Below are positions 16,016 through 24,627 of a stretch of DNA of 64,000 bases, in pieces (positions within the stretch are counted from its first letter, which is position 1; the number at the start of each line of letters is the position of its first letter). The notes under the pieces are model-generated. The model ran no database searches and was not told where the DNA came from. It saw only the letters and a program-made list of their open reading frames with translations. Origin of the DNA: an uncultured Caryophanales bacterium. Lineage in GTDB: Bacteria; Bacillota_I; Bacilli_A; RF39; UBA660. A program made the translations under genes and the position numbers. The stretch is from the NCBI GenBank assembly GCA_947564265.1, contig CANOBK010000005.1, positions 1-64,000 on the forward strand. The letters run 5' to 3'.

Positions 16016-16906
16016 ATGAGGAGTATGGATGAATTAATAATTGCAGTATCAGAATCAAGTACCGATTTAAAATTAGTGACCCAAAATGCCAAGAGAATTG
16101 TATGGTCAGGTCCATATAATATTTGTAACTTTGCTGAAGACGTAACTCTTGCAGATACAGAAGAAAATATGAAAACATTAGAGGATGGAATCAAAAGGTA
16201 CGAAGATATTCTTCATATTTATGAGTTTATGCATCGAATGACACAAAGTAAAAAGGAACATTTTCATTTGAAAGATTTTGAAGAGTTCATTCGACAAAGT
16301 AGAAATCCAAAATTAATGTTCTATTGTTTAACACGAATTCCTGGAATTGACTTTGAAGCAATGTTAGAATCCCTCTATGAAACGAAATGCGTGAAATATA
16401 TAGAAAAATTAGGTCAAGAAGAATATGAAATCAGTGAAAATGAAAAGATAAGTGTAGAAACACTTCCTAACTATCAACAAAAATTAAAAGAAGCAAGAGA
16501 ATATGATTATTTTCCTTACTGTTTGGAACCATTTGGTACTCGAGATGTCAATCAATTAATTCCTTTAGTAACGGATACAAAAAGTCCTTATTTAATTACT
16601 GAATTAGCTGATTATATAGAATATTTAAGAGATTATAAAAATATTTTTGATTATGATCCTACACCATTACAACGAGAACTAATCCTTTGCGCAACAAAGG
16701 AGCCTCTCTATATATATGAATATGCTGCTTCTATCAGTAGTTCAGATAAGAAATCTGCTCAAGTGGTTCTTATAGAGCAAGGTGACCCTAAATACATGTA
16801 TTATTTATATAAATATGTTCCTGATGTTGACAAAGAAGAATTGAGAAAACAGATTGACTTTTCAGGAAATGAAAAATATCGAAATAAAATTGGTTTATCA
16901 AAATAA
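16016..16906 (+). CDS. Hypothetical protein, 296 aa, possibly an alpha-solenoid
   Basis: Not recognised. The start is ATG 16016 with GAAGAGG at 16001-16007; an in-frame GTG at 16007 overlaps that site. The sequence is helical throughout, with repeated short units in which residues, Pro and pairs of hydrophobic positions recur (RNPKLMFYCLTRIPGID, TKSPYLITELADYIEYL, KEPLYIYEYAASISSSD, GDPKYMYYLYKYVPDVD), suggesting about five HEAT-like helical repeats of some 30-40 residues that end in P-G/D-hydrophobic-D. It follows the SDR gene by 36 bp with no terminator between, so the two are likely co-transcribed. Confidence 0.75.
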   Translation: MRSMDELIIAVSESSTDLKLVTQNAKRIVWSGPYNICNFAEDVTLADTEENMKTLEDGIKRYEDILHIYEFMHRMTQSKKEHFHLKDFEEFIRQSRNPKLMFYCLTRIPGIDFEAMLESLYETKCVKYIEKLGQEEYEISENEKISVETLPNYQQKLKEAREYDYFPYCLEPFGTRDVNQLIPLVTDTKSPYLITELADYIEYLRDYKNIFDYDPTPLQRELILCATKEPLYIYEYAASISSSDKKSAQVVLIEQGDPKYMYYLYKYVPDVDKEELRKQIDFSGNEKYRNKIGLSK

Positions 16907-16943
16907 AATAAATATTAAGAGAACACGTATTCTCATTATCTGG

Positions 16944-16972
16944 ATACTAACCCTTTGTGTTAGTATTTTTTC
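16944..16972 (+). terminator. Terminator of the SDR / helical-repeat unit
   Basis: Perfect 8-bp stem ATACTAAC / GTTAGTAT, 7-base loop, T6 tail. Confidence 0.85.
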
Positions 16973-17001
16973 TTGTGCTTTTATCGAATTTATGTTATAA
17001 T
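16973..17001 (+). promoter_or_regulatory. Promoter of the paralogue pair
   Basis: TTGTGC (16973-16978), 17-base spacer ending in TGT, and TATAAT (16996-17001), an extended -10. Confidence 0.6.
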
Positions 17002-17026
17002 ACAGGCCATAAAAAGAGGGGTTGCA

Positions 17027-17779
17027 ATGGAAAAACTAAATTTAAATGAATACCTATTTCATGGGATAGAGCCATGGAAGGACATATTAGGTAGTAAAAT
17101 GCTTATGGATTCAATCGTAATTTTTCAAAAAATCTTAAATACAGGATATATTGCTTCTAGAAATCTTCTAAAGGAAACCCTATCAGAAGAAGAATATAAA
17201 TTATTAGATATGAGTGGAAGAATGAATTGGAATAAAGATGATTGGGTCTCTGTTGTCCCAACTCTTCATCCTGAAATTGAGGGGATTCATTCGATTTTAG
17301 AAGATTTCGAATATCTTCCCGAAGATTTTCATGGACTTGCATACAATTTTTATGTACAAGAATACCCAGCGATTGTATTAGATGCTAGATTATTAAAAGA
17401 ACTTCAAGTAAATGGGGATTCTGGACCGAGATTTCTTGGCGAAATTCAAGTAAAAGAAAAAATTTCTAGTGAATATTTTGTTGGTGTTACAATCCCGGAA
17501 TTGATACAAACAGATGCCTTTTTAAATTGGTTACTTACCGATGATAAGAATATTAAAATAGGATATCACCCATGGTATGAAAAAGCTCAAGTAGATGTAT
17601 TTGATTTAACAGAAGAAGAATTTGTTCAGAAATATTATAAAGCAGTAATCCTATTTGAAGAAGTTTTAAAGGAGACAAGTCCAAGATTAAAACTATATCA
17701 TAGTGAAACAGGACAGCCGATTGTAACATCGACTGAAAGAAGGGAACAAATAGAAAAATTTAAAAAGAAGAGAAGATAA
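17027..17779 (+). CDS. Paralogue A, ADP-ribosyltransferase-like pattern, 250 aa
   Basis: ATG 17027 is chosen because AGAGGGG lies just upstream; an earlier in-frame ATG lies before the predicted transcript start. With the next gene it forms a tandem pair whose first 14 residues are identical (MEKLNLNEYLFHGI). The pattern H12-G, IL..G.IASRNLL (residues 36-48), WVSVV (73-77), a Tyr/Phe-rich strand, PAIVLDARLL and GEIQVKEKISSEYFVGV with E139 recalls the H-Y/S-E layout of ADP-ribosyltransferase, DarT and Tpt1 folds. This is inference; I recognise no named family. The C-terminus is a Lys/Arg-rich helix. Confidence 0.75.
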   Translation: MEKLNLNEYLFHGIEPWKDILGSKMLMDSIVIFQKILNTGYIASRNLLKETLSEEEYKLLDMSGRMNWNKDDWVSVVPTLHPEIEGIHSILEDFEYLPEDFHGLAYNFYVQEYPAIVLDARLLKELQVNGDSGPRFLGEIQVKEKISSEYFVGVTIPELIQTDAFLNWLLTDDKNIKIGYHPWYEKAQVDVFDLTEEEFVQKYYKAVILFEEVLKETSPRLKLYHSETGQPIVTSTERREQIEKFKKKRR

Positions 17780-17820
17780 TAAAAAACATTCTAAAAATAT
17801 AAAAGAAGGGAGGGGAAAAC

Positions 17821-18564
17821 TTGGAAAAACTAAATTTAAATGAATACCTATTTCATGGAATATTTGCTTGTGCTCCAGAACGAGATACCAGTAACATGGA
17901 AGCAGAGATTATAAAAAGCATATTAAATTCTAAGATGATTGCTTCAAGGGAACTTTTAAAAACGTTATTAACTGAGGAAGAATATAAAAGAATAGTCATG
18001 ACACCTACTGAGAATTGGAATGGAGATACCCATGTTTCTGTTTCTGCGCATATTAGTAAGGTAACGTCATTTCCAGGGCACTTTTCTGGTAAAATTAATC
18101 ACGAATGCACCCCTGCCTATACCTTATATATTAAGTTTAAACCAGCCATTATTTTGAATGATAGACTTCTAAGAGAATTACCAGTATGTCAAAATCCAGT
18201 AAATAATATGCCTGGAGAAATTCAAATAAAAGATAAAGTATCAAGTGAATATTTTGAGGGTATCCTTCTTCCTTACGGAGGGTCTTTAGATTTATTTCTT
18301 GATTATATTAGGAAAAAGTACCATCCAAAGAATGAGTGGGAGATTCTTGATTATTATAGGTGGTATACGGATGCAGAAGAGGATTTATTTCAATTGAGTG
18401 AAGAAGAATTCGTACGCAAATACTATCAGAAGGTCATGCTGTTTGAAGAAGTTTTAAAAGAAACAAATTCCAATTTAAAATTATATCAAATAGATGGAAG
18501 TCCAATCCTAACATCAACGGAAAGATTGGATCAAATAGAAAAACTCAAAAAGAAATGTCTTTAG
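17821..18564 (+). CDS. Paralogue B, ADP-ribosyltransferase-like pattern, 247 aa
   Basis: TTG start at 17821 (no ATG aligns), preceded by GGGAGGGG and giving the same N-terminus as paralogue A. The tandem partner is about 35-40% identical by eye, with conserved blocks MEKLNLNEYLFHGI, ASRELLK, EEEYK, HVSVSAHIS, PAIILNDRLLRELPV, GEIQIKDKVSSEYFEGI and the C-terminal FEEVLKET..LKLY then TSTER. H12 and E133 sit in equivalent places. The pair is 41 bp apart and probably one transcript ending at 18606-18639. The function is unknown; an ADP-ribosyltransferase-type fold is a hypothesis. Confidence 0.75.
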   Translation: MEKLNLNEYLFHGIFACAPERDTSNMEAEIIKSILNSKMIASRELLKTLLTEEEYKRIVMTPTENWNGDTHVSVSAHISKVTSFPGHFSGKINHECTPAYTLYIKFKPAIILNDRLLRELPVCQNPVNNMPGEIQIKDKVSSEYFEGILLPYGGSLDLFLDYIRKKYHPKNEWEILDYYRWYTDAEEDLFQLSEEEFVRKYYQKVMLFEEVLKETNSNLKLYQIDGSPILTSTERLDQIEKLKKKCL

Positions 18565-18605
18565 CCTTTTAGTTTGTGATAGATACTGATCCATCCCTCA
18601 AAAGA

Positions 18606-18639
18606 AGTACAAATTCTGGTTGTGATTTGTGCTTTTTAT
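18606..18639 (+). terminator. Terminator of the paralogue pair
   Basis: 9-bp stem AGTACAAAT / ATTTGTGCT with one G-T pair, 10-base loop, T-rich tail. Confidence 0.75.
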
Positions 18640-18648
18640 TGTATAATA
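18621..18648 (+). promoter_or_regulatory. Promoter of the methyltransferase gene
   Basis: TTGTGA (18621-18626), 16-base spacer, TATAAT (18643-18648). It overlaps the preceding terminator. Confidence 0.55.
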
Positions 18649-18676
18649 AAAAAAAGAATCATTGAGGAGAAATTGT

Positions 18677-19306
18677 ATGTCAAAATGGGGAATAGAAGAA
18701 AAAGAAACATTAAATGCCATAAATCAAATGGGTATACATGGAAAAATCCTAAATATAGCAGCAGGGGATGGTAGATTTAATACAGTATTATTAGAAAAAT
18801 CAGATAAAGTAATAGCCATAGATAAGGATGATTTAGAATTACAAACTTTAAAGAAAGAATGCCCCAATGAATTAAAAAATAAGCTAGAAACTATGAATGT
18901 GGATATAACAAAAGAATTCCCTTTTAATGATGAAACTTTTGATGGTGTTTTCTGTACTGGGACACTTCACTTATTCAAAGAAGATATTGTGATTAAGATA
19001 TTAAATGAAATAAAAAGGATCTTAAAAAAGAAAGGAATCCTAATATTAGATTTCGCAACTGAGATATCAAGATTTGATAGAAATGGTAATCAAGTAGTAA
19101 TCGAAGATGAAGGAAGCTACAGTAGTGAAAGAGCGATTCAATTATTCAAGGAAAATCTAAAAGAATTTGAGATAAATATTGAAGAGGCCTTTTTTAAAGA
19201 GGAAAATTTAGAAGATGATGCAGGATACCAATCAATAGAAGGACATTTTCTTGTAGTTTGTGGGAAAAAGAGTATAATAAAAGAAAGGACTATAAATACA
19301 CTATAA
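18677..19306 (+). CDS. Class I SAM-dependent methyltransferase, 209 aa
   Basis: ATG 18677 with GAGGAGA at 18664-18670 (an upstream TTG overlaps that site). Motif I is GKILNIAAGDGRFN (residues 22-35), the acidic end of strand beta-2 is VIAIDKDD, motif post-I/II is FPFNDETFDGVFCTGTLHLF and motif III is LKKKGILILDFA. This is the Methyltransf_11-type core, using S-adenosylmethionine on an unknown small molecule or macromolecule. An oxidoreductase gene starts 15 bp later and likely shares its transcript. Confidence 0.85.
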   Translation: MSKWGIEEKETLNAINQMGIHGKILNIAAGDGRFNTVLLEKSDKVIAIDKDDLELQTLKKECPNELKNKLETMNVDITKEFPFNDETFDGVFCTGTLHLFKEDIVIKILNEIKRILKKKGILILDFATEISRFDRNGNQVVIEDEGSYSSERAIQLFKENLKEFEINIEEAFFKEENLEDDAGYQSIEGHFLVVCGKKSIIKERTINTL

Positions 19307-19321
19307 AATAGGAGGACTCAA

Positions 19322-20293
19322 ATGAAAAAGAGAATGATTATTATTGGATCGAATGGAAGCGCCTATAAAAGAACAATACCATCATTAAAAGATTCAAAAA
19401 TCTGTGAAGTAGTCGCAATTCAGTCAAGAAATGAAGAAAAGTTAAAAAGTATCTGTCAAGAGTACAATATAGCAAATTATTACATAGATGTAGATAAAAT
19501 GTTACAGGAAGAAACTTTTGATTTAATTTATATTGCTAACCCACCATTTTTGCATAAAGAAACAATTGAAAAGTGTATTAAGACAAACCGAGCAATTATT
19601 TGTGAAAAACCACTTGCAAGAGATTATAAAGAGGCTTTAGAAATTGAGAAAATTTTGAAAAATTATCAAAGCCCATTTATGATTGCACACCATATGAGAC
19701 ATCAAAGAGCTTTTAACGATATTAAAGAAATTATAAATCAAGGTGCAATTGGGGAGGTAATTGGTGGATATGGTCAATGGGGATTTAATATAAAACTAGA
19801 TGCACCATCTTCTACTTGGAAACTAAATAAAAATTTAGGTGGTGGAGGAACTTTATCGGATAATGGAATTCATGTTATAGATTTTATTTTAGGTATCTTT
19901 GGGAATCCAATTCAAGTACTTGGACATAGCAGATTAAATTCTTTTAAAGAAACCTACAGTAATGAGACCATGATGCTAGTCTATGATGATAAGGATATTG
20001 TTATAAACTCTTCTCATACGATGCCATATGCAGGAAATCATTTACTACTTTACGGAACAAAGGGAAATATTGAAATTAAAAATGCAATATCTGAAAAGTC
20101 CATCAAGCAGATTGTTATAACCAATGAAACTGGTGAAAGAATAATCAACTATGAGGAAGAAAATCTTTATAAAAACGAAGTGGAAAATTTTATAAAACAT
20201 TATCTAAATAACGAGAAAAAAGTAAATCAAGGAACAACATTAGAAGAGGGAATCACTGCACTTAAATTAATTGATGATATGAGAAGTATGTAA
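19322..20293 (+). CDS. Gfo/Idh/MocA-family oxidoreductase, 323 aa
   Basis: NAD(P)-dependent sugar or inositol-type dehydrogenase family. The N-terminal Rossmann half has IIGSNGSAYKRTIPSL, then FDLIYIANPPFLH and the diagnostic AIICEKPLARDYKEA. The C-terminal half has GGGTLSDNGIHVIDFILGIFG, which supplies the conserved catalytic Asp/His-like positions. The length is typical. GGAGG is 6-8 bases before the ATG. It is probably co-transcribed with the methyltransferase and followed by its own terminator. The substrate cannot be inferred from neighbours. Confidence 0.9.
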   Translation: MKKRMIIIGSNGSAYKRTIPSLKDSKICEVVAIQSRNEEKLKSICQEYNIANYYIDVDKMLQEETFDLIYIANPPFLHKETIEKCIKTNRAIICEKPLARDYKEALEIEKILKNYQSPFMIAHHMRHQRAFNDIKEIINQGAIGEVIGGYGQWGFNIKLDAPSSTWKLNKNLGGGGTLSDNGIHVIDFILGIFGNPIQVLGHSRLNSFKETYSNETMMLVYDDKDIVINSSHTMPYAGNHLLLYGTKGNIEIKNAISEKSIKQIVITNETGERIINYEEENLYKNEVENFIKHYLNNEKKVNQGTTLEEGITALKLIDDMRSM

Positions 20294-20303
20294 TTTTTAA
20301 AAT

Positions 20304-20326
20304 GGCTTAGAAAATGAGCCTTTTTC
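20304..20326 (+). terminator. Terminator of the methyltransferase-oxidoreductase unit
   Basis: 6-bp stem GGCTTA / TGAGCC with one G-T pair, 5-base loop, T5CT4. Confidence 0.65.
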
Positions 20327-20379
20327 TTTTGATAAAAAATACGGATGGATATGCTATAATAACAACAGGAGATGATAAT

Positions 20380-21465
20380 ATGATAAAACCAGAAGTTTTA
20401 AAAAAGGGAGATAAAGTTGCGATTGTAAGTTTATCAAGAGGCTTACTTGGAATGCCATTCTGTAAACATGAATTAGATCTTGGAATCAAGAGATTAAAAG
20501 AATTTGGATTAGAACCTGTGATTATGCCTAATGCCTTAAAAGATATGGATTATTTGGAAAGCCATCCAGAGGAACGAGCAGCAGATTTAAAACAAGCATT
20601 TTTAGATGACAGTATCAAAATGATAATTAGTGCGATTGGTGGAATTGATACCTATAAATTAATTCCTTATTTAATGGAAGACGAAGATTTTATTGAAGCG
20701 GTAAGGAATCATCCAAAAATATTTACTGGGTTTTCAGATACGACAAATAATCATTTAATGCTAAATCGAATTGGATTATCTACTTTCTATGGTCCTTGTC
20801 TATTAGTAGATTTAGCAGAGTTAGATAATGAAATGCTTCCCTATACAAAAGAATATTTTGAAAAATTCTTTGGAAATGAATCTAGTTTTGAAATTACTTC
20901 CAGTAGCGTTTGGTATTATGATAGAAAAAGTTATGGGGAAGAGGAATTAGGAAAACCTAGAGAATTCCACAAAGAGGAACATGGATTTGAAACGATTCAT
21001 GGAAGTGGAGTTGCAACAGGAAAATTATATGGTGGTTGTATCGAAAGTATTTATGATGCTTATACGGGGTCTAGATTTGAAGATGAGCCAGAAATCTATG
21101 AAAAATATAAAATCCTTCCAACGGAAGAAGAATGGAAAGAAAAAATTCTGTTTTTAGAAACGAGTGAGGAGAAGATGTCTCCAGAAATGTTAGAAAAAAT
21201 ACTTTTAGAATTCAAAAATAGAAATATCCTTCAAAGTGTAAAAGGGATTATTGTAGGAAAACCAATGGATGAAGTCTATTATGAAGAATATAAAGAAGTC
21301 TATAAAAAAGTATTTGCTGATTTAGATACTCCAATTTTATACAATGTAAATTTTGGTCATTCTGTACCAAGATGTATTTTACCTTATGATGCGGAAACTA
21401 CCGTAGATTACGATAACAAAAAAATAATAATTAAGAGTCCAATTTTTCAAAACGCAGATAAATGA
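20380..21465 (+). CDS. S66-family LD-carboxypeptidase / MccF-like protein, 361 aa
   Basis: Start ATG 20380 with AGGAGATGAT upstream; TGC-TATAAT at 20352-20360 is its likely extended -10, so the upstream in-frame ATG is excluded. The S66 signature is complete: SAIGGIDTYKL in the N-terminal half, the nucleophile Ser119 in FTGFSDTTNNH, GKLYGGCIES with the catalytic Glu, and NFGHSVPRCILPYD with the catalytic His. Members are LD-carboxypeptidases recycling wall peptides or MccF-type enzymes that detoxify peptide-nucleotide antibiotics; the latter subgroup is closer by sequence feel. It is cytoplasmic, with no signal peptide. Confidence 0.9.
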   Translation: MIKPEVLKKGDKVAIVSLSRGLLGMPFCKHELDLGIKRLKEFGLEPVIMPNALKDMDYLESHPEERAADLKQAFLDDSIKMIISAIGGIDTYKLIPYLMEDEDFIEAVRNHPKIFTGFSDTTNNHLMLNRIGLSTFYGPCLLVDLAELDNEMLPYTKEYFEKFFGNESSFEITSSSVWYYDRKSYGEEELGKPREFHKEEHGFETIHGSGVATGKLYGGCIESIYDAYTGSRFEDEPEIYEKYKILPTEEEWKEKILFLETSEEKMSPEMLEKILLEFKNRNILQSVKGIIVGKPMDEVYYEEYKEVYKKVFADLDTPILYNVNFGHSVPRCILPYDAETTVDYDNKKIIIKSPIFQNADK

Positions 21466-21477
21466 TTGGAGAAAAAT

Positions 21478-22062
21478 ATGAAAAATGAAACGTTAGAAAT
21501 ACTAAATCAATATTTAGAAGTGTTTCCAGAGGAGACAGAAAGACAGGCAAAACTAAAAAATTACTTAGAAACGCATCATTATAAAGAAGTAATAGACTGG
21601 AATAATTTTGATGGTCATGTTGTAGCAAGTGGATTTGTGTATTCTAAAAAAGAAAATAAATTTTTAGTGTTATATCATAAAGATATGAAGCGGTTTCTTT
21701 ATCCAGGAGGGCACGTAGATTCTACGGATGCAACAATTTTAGAAGCTGCCAGAAGAGAGGTAGAAGAAGAAACAGGACTTTCTAAGTTACAGGAAGTAAA
21801 TATTTCTTCTAATCCTTTTGTTCCCCTTGATATAGATACACACTTAATTCCTTATAACGAAAGATTAAGACTAAAAGAACATCTTCATTTTGATTTCCGA
21901 TATTTGTTTTTAGTAGAAGAAATTCCTAATATTTTGATTGATTCTAAAGAATGTTCAGAATATCAATGGGTAACGATGAAAGAATTAAAAGAGAAACTTG
22001 GCAATCAACTCGTTTTAGAAAAAATAAACCAGTTCATTCAAAATTTACAAGAGGAAAAATAA
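21478..22062 (+). CDS. Nudix hydrolase, 194 aa
   Basis: ATG 21478 with TTGGAG about 8 bases upstream, 12 bp after the S66 gene, so likely the same operon. The N-terminal 45 residues are a helical extension, followed by the Nudix core with YPGGHVDSTDATILEAARRE then VEEETGL, a full Nudix box. The C-terminal half has DIDTHLIPYNERLRLKEHLHFDFRYLF, typical of the group often annotated simply as Nudix domain proteins in Firmicutes. The substrate is unknown. Confidence 0.87.
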   Translation: MKNETLEILNQYLEVFPEETERQAKLKNYLETHHYKEVIDWNNFDGHVVASGFVYSKKENKFLVLYHKDMKRFLYPGGHVDSTDATILEAARREVEEETGLSKLQEVNISSNPFVPLDIDTHLIPYNERLRLKEHLHFDFRYLFLVEEIPNILIDSKECSEYQWVTMKELKEKLGNQLVLEKINQFIQNLQEEK

Positions 22063-22079
22063 TCATATAACGATTTTTC

Positions 22080-22107
22080 TTGCATTTTATCAAAAACTCG
22101 TTATAAT
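22080..22107 (+). promoter_or_regulatory. Promoter of the 202-aa gene
   Basis: TTGCAT (22080-22085), 16-base spacer, TATAAT (22102-22107). Confidence 0.55.
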
Positions 22108-22129
22108 AATAGCGTTAGGAAGTGATGTC

Positions 22130-22738
22130 ATGGAACCAATAGAATTCGAAGAAGTACCATTTAACTATTTTCATCAATTATTTTTAAGAACTGTAGCAAA
22201 AAAGAAATTAGAAAAAGCAAGAACTATGATTCCTGAAGGAGAATCTGATCCCGACGATTTAGTAGAATTATTATTATTTCAAGAATTTTCAAAAGAAGAA
22301 ATGTTAGCAATACACAATGAAACTTTATGGGAAATTTGTAATAAATATGTCATTCTTTCAAACACAAAGTTAGATGATGTGCCAGAAGATACGTTTGAGT
22401 TTGTAACTTTGATTTTAGACACAATAGAAAAAAATCCTTACCAGTTTAGTTTCTTAAGATCATTACAGCATATTTATCAAGAATACTATGGATGCTTTGG
22501 AAATGGAGTTCCTTATTTAAAGGGATCACCAGATAAAGAACGTATTCCGTGTTTTACGATCAATCTAGATCATTTCTATAGAATAAACAATTTCGACATT
22601 GACAACATAGGTTTAATAGAACAAGATCAAATTATGACAAGACTTGTATCTATGGAATCAAAAGGACAAATAGGACCAGTTCCTAAAGTAAGAATGTTAA
22701 TTGAACCAGACCCAACATTAAAAGTTATTGTTCAATAA
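22130..22738 (+). CDS. Hypothetical protein, 202 aa
   Basis: No family recognised. The protein is acidic and soluble. The N-terminal half is helical (FNYFHQLFLRTVAKKKLEKA, DDLVELLLFQEFSKEEMLAI), the C-terminal part has a Gly/Pro-containing run (YGCFGNGVPYLKGSPDKERIP) and ends in strands. ATG 22130 follows TAGGAAGTGATG. It has its own promoter and an unusually long terminator, so it is a single-gene unit. Confidence 0.75.
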   Translation: MEPIEFEEVPFNYFHQLFLRTVAKKKLEKARTMIPEGESDPDDLVELLLFQEFSKEEMLAIHNETLWEICNKYVILSNTKLDDVPEDTFEFVTLILDTIEKNPYQFSFLRSLQHIYQEYYGCFGNGVPYLKGSPDKERIPCFTINLDHFYRINNFDIDNIGLIEQDQIMTRLVSMESKGQIGPVPKVRMLIEPDPTLKVIVQ

Positions 22739-22742
22739 TGGA

Positions 22743-22798
22743 AAGAACTTTGTTATACTTATTATAATAAAAGAAGTATAATAGAGTTCTTCTTTTTA
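22743..22798 (+). terminator. Long two-part terminator hairpin
   Basis: Outer stem AAGAACT / AGTTCTT and inner perfect stem TTATACTT / AAGTATAA, separated by a 3-base symmetrical internal loop, then CTTTTTAT. Confidence 0.8.
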
Positions 22799-22834
22799 TG
22801 TGGATAAGAAAGATTAGGATAAGGAGTGAGCTAC

Positions 22835-23803
22835 TTGATAGTAGAAATAGGATTTATTATTATAGGGTTTGTTCTTTTGATTAAGGGAGCAGATTTATTA
22901 ATTATGGCAGCAACTAGTATCGCTAAAAAGTTTGGACTATCTGAGATGTTAATTGGATTAACTATCGTTGCGATTGGAACATCACTTCCAGAAATATTTG
23001 TGACCATTACTTCTGCGATTGATCATCATTCAGATTTAATTATAGGAAATGCAATTGGTAGTTGTATCTGTAACTTTTTACTAGTCATCGGAATTACCAG
23101 TTTAGTAAGACCAATTAAACTAGACCGTAGAATTGTAAAAAGACATCTTCCTATTGGAATGGCTGCGATGGTATTACTGTTATTGTTAGGAAATACAGCT
23201 AAATTAGGAGGTTCTCAGACAATTACGAGATGGCAAGGAATTGTCTTGCTTTTATGCACAGTGATATATATTCTATATACAATTTATGAGGAGAAAAAAG
23301 TTAAAAACAAAAAAATAGATGCAGAAATTATCAAAGATGTAGAATCAAAGGGAGAATATTCAATTGGAACCATTATCATTTACCTGATTCTTGGAATTCT
23401 AGGGCTTAAATTCGGGGCGGATTTTGTAGTAGATCATTCCATTTTAATCGCGGAACGGTTTGGACTTACTGAAAAATTTATCGGAATGACCATTGTAGCG
23501 ATAGGAACAGCCTTACCAGAAATCATTACAGGAGTCATTGCAGCCAAACAGAATGAAACAGATTTATTATTAGGAAATATCTCAGGTTCTAATATTTTAA
23601 ATTTATGTTTGTTAATTGGATTAGGAGCTGTGATTAGTCCATTAACCTTTACATCAGATTTTAATATTAGTATTCTAGTATTAATCGTAATTACGATTCT
23701 AGTGCAGTTAATCGCGAACATCAATAAAAAAAGTGAATTGGATGGAAAAAATGGAGCGATTTTAATTATTGTATATGTACTCTACATTTTGACGATGCTT
23801 TAA
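22835..23803 (+). CDS. Calcium/sodium antiporter (CaCA family), 322 aa
   Basis: Inner-membrane Na+(H+)/Ca2+ exchanger of the YrbG type, with about ten membrane segments in two inverted halves. Both alpha repeats are clear: the first has GADLLIMAATSIAKKFG followed by IGLTIVAIGTSLPEIFVT, and the second has GADFVVDHSILIAERFG followed by IGMTIVAIGTALPEIITG. The acidic residues of the PE pairs are the cation ligands. A hydrophilic loop separates the halves near residues 148-175. TTG 22835 is preferred because AAGGAG at 22821-22826 lies 8 bases away; the earlier in-frame GTG 22826 overlaps that site. Confidence 0.93.
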   Translation: MIVEIGFIIIGFVLLIKGADLLIMAATSIAKKFGLSEMLIGLTIVAIGTSLPEIFVTITSAIDHHSDLIIGNAIGSCICNFLLVIGITSLVRPIKLDRRIVKRHLPIGMAAMVLLLLLGNTAKLGGSQTITRWQGIVLLLCTVIYILYTIYEEKKVKNKKIDAEIIKDVESKGEYSIGTIIIYLILGILGLKFGADFVVDHSILIAERFGLTEKFIGMTIVAIGTALPEIITGVIAAKQNETDLLLGNISGSNILNLCLLIGLGAVISPLTFTSDFNISILVLIVITILVQLIANINKKSELDGKNGAILIIVYVLYILTML

Positions 23804-23970
23804 AAGAATCAATCATAAAAGGTAATAAACAAACAGGATGAAATAAAATTAGGAACGATTACTCTAAAAAATCTAATCATATAAGGGAAATAATTCTCTT
23901 TCTGATAGATTTTTTATTTTTAAATCAATTGATTTATGATATAATAAACAGAAATTAATGGAGGAATAAA

Positions 23971-24528
23971 ATGGAAAATTTGAAAACAGAAAACACTCAA
24001 GAAACTTATGTATTATATGATAGAGATAGAATGAACCCTGGATATTTTATTATTACAGAGGAAGAAGGTGAAATTGTTCAATTTATAAGACTAGGAACTT
24101 TGTCTACGAATTGTACAAATTCTCTTCCTGTATTTTGTATGAGAGGTTATCACCAACAAAAATGTATGCCAGAGTGGTATGCACCATCAAAAATAATTGA
24201 TTTTACAGTAGAAAATGGCCATCCTTTATATGAAAGTCTATATAACTTAGCAAAATTTTTGGAGGAACGTCCTTTATCCACAATGGATACTCTTGATCAA
24301 AGAAAAGATACGCTAAGTGCTTCCGTTAGGAAAGATACAGTTACAATCACGATGAGTAAGAGTCCTTATAAATTAAAAGAAGCAACTCATTTCATTGATA
24401 TTTTATTAGGTGATTCTTATACATGTGGATTTTATAATGAGATTTTAGATTTCTATGGGAGTCTGTCTTCTGTTTCAATTGGAGAAACGAGTGAAAAAGG
24501 TATAGAAAAAATAATCTCGATGAAATAA
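23971..24528 (+). CDS. Hypothetical protein, 185 aa
   Basis: Not recognised. It begins with an acidic helix and has a beta-rich middle (YVLYDRDRMNPGYFIITEE, GEIVQFIRLGTLS), five cysteines including NSLPVFCMRGYHQQKCMPEWY, and no signal peptide. GGAGG precedes the ATG. TGA-TATAAT (23937-23945) is a probable extended -10 promoter. The interval 23804-23970 otherwise holds only a weak hairpin and A+T-rich sequence. Confidence 0.72.
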   Translation: MENLKTENTQETYVLYDRDRMNPGYFIITEEEGEIVQFIRLGTLSTNCTNSLPVFCMRGYHQQKCMPEWYAPSKIIDFTVENGHPLYESLYNLAKFLEERPLSTMDTLDQRKDTLSASVRKDTVTITMSKSPYKLKEATHFIDILLGDSYTCGFYNEILDFYGSLSSVSIGETSEKGIEKIISMK

Positions 24529-24532
24529 GAAA

Positions 24533-24604
24533 TCAACAGAATTGTGGAAAAAACTAATTTTAATTCTCCAAAAAAGAAAAATATCCACAGAGTTGTGGAA
24601 AAAT
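24533..24604. repeat. Pair of 20-base direct repeats with DnaA-box-like cores
   Basis: Bases 24533-24552 and 24584-24603 agree at 18 of 20 positions (core CAGARTTGTGGAAAAA), 51 bases apart. The second copy is also a hairpin, TCCACA-GAGT-TGTGGA. Each TGTGGAAAA is one mismatch from a DnaA box in reverse, and ATATCCACA (24581-24589) is one mismatch from a forward box. Confidence 0.55.
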
Positions 24605-24627
24605 GATAAAATAATAAGGGTGATTAG

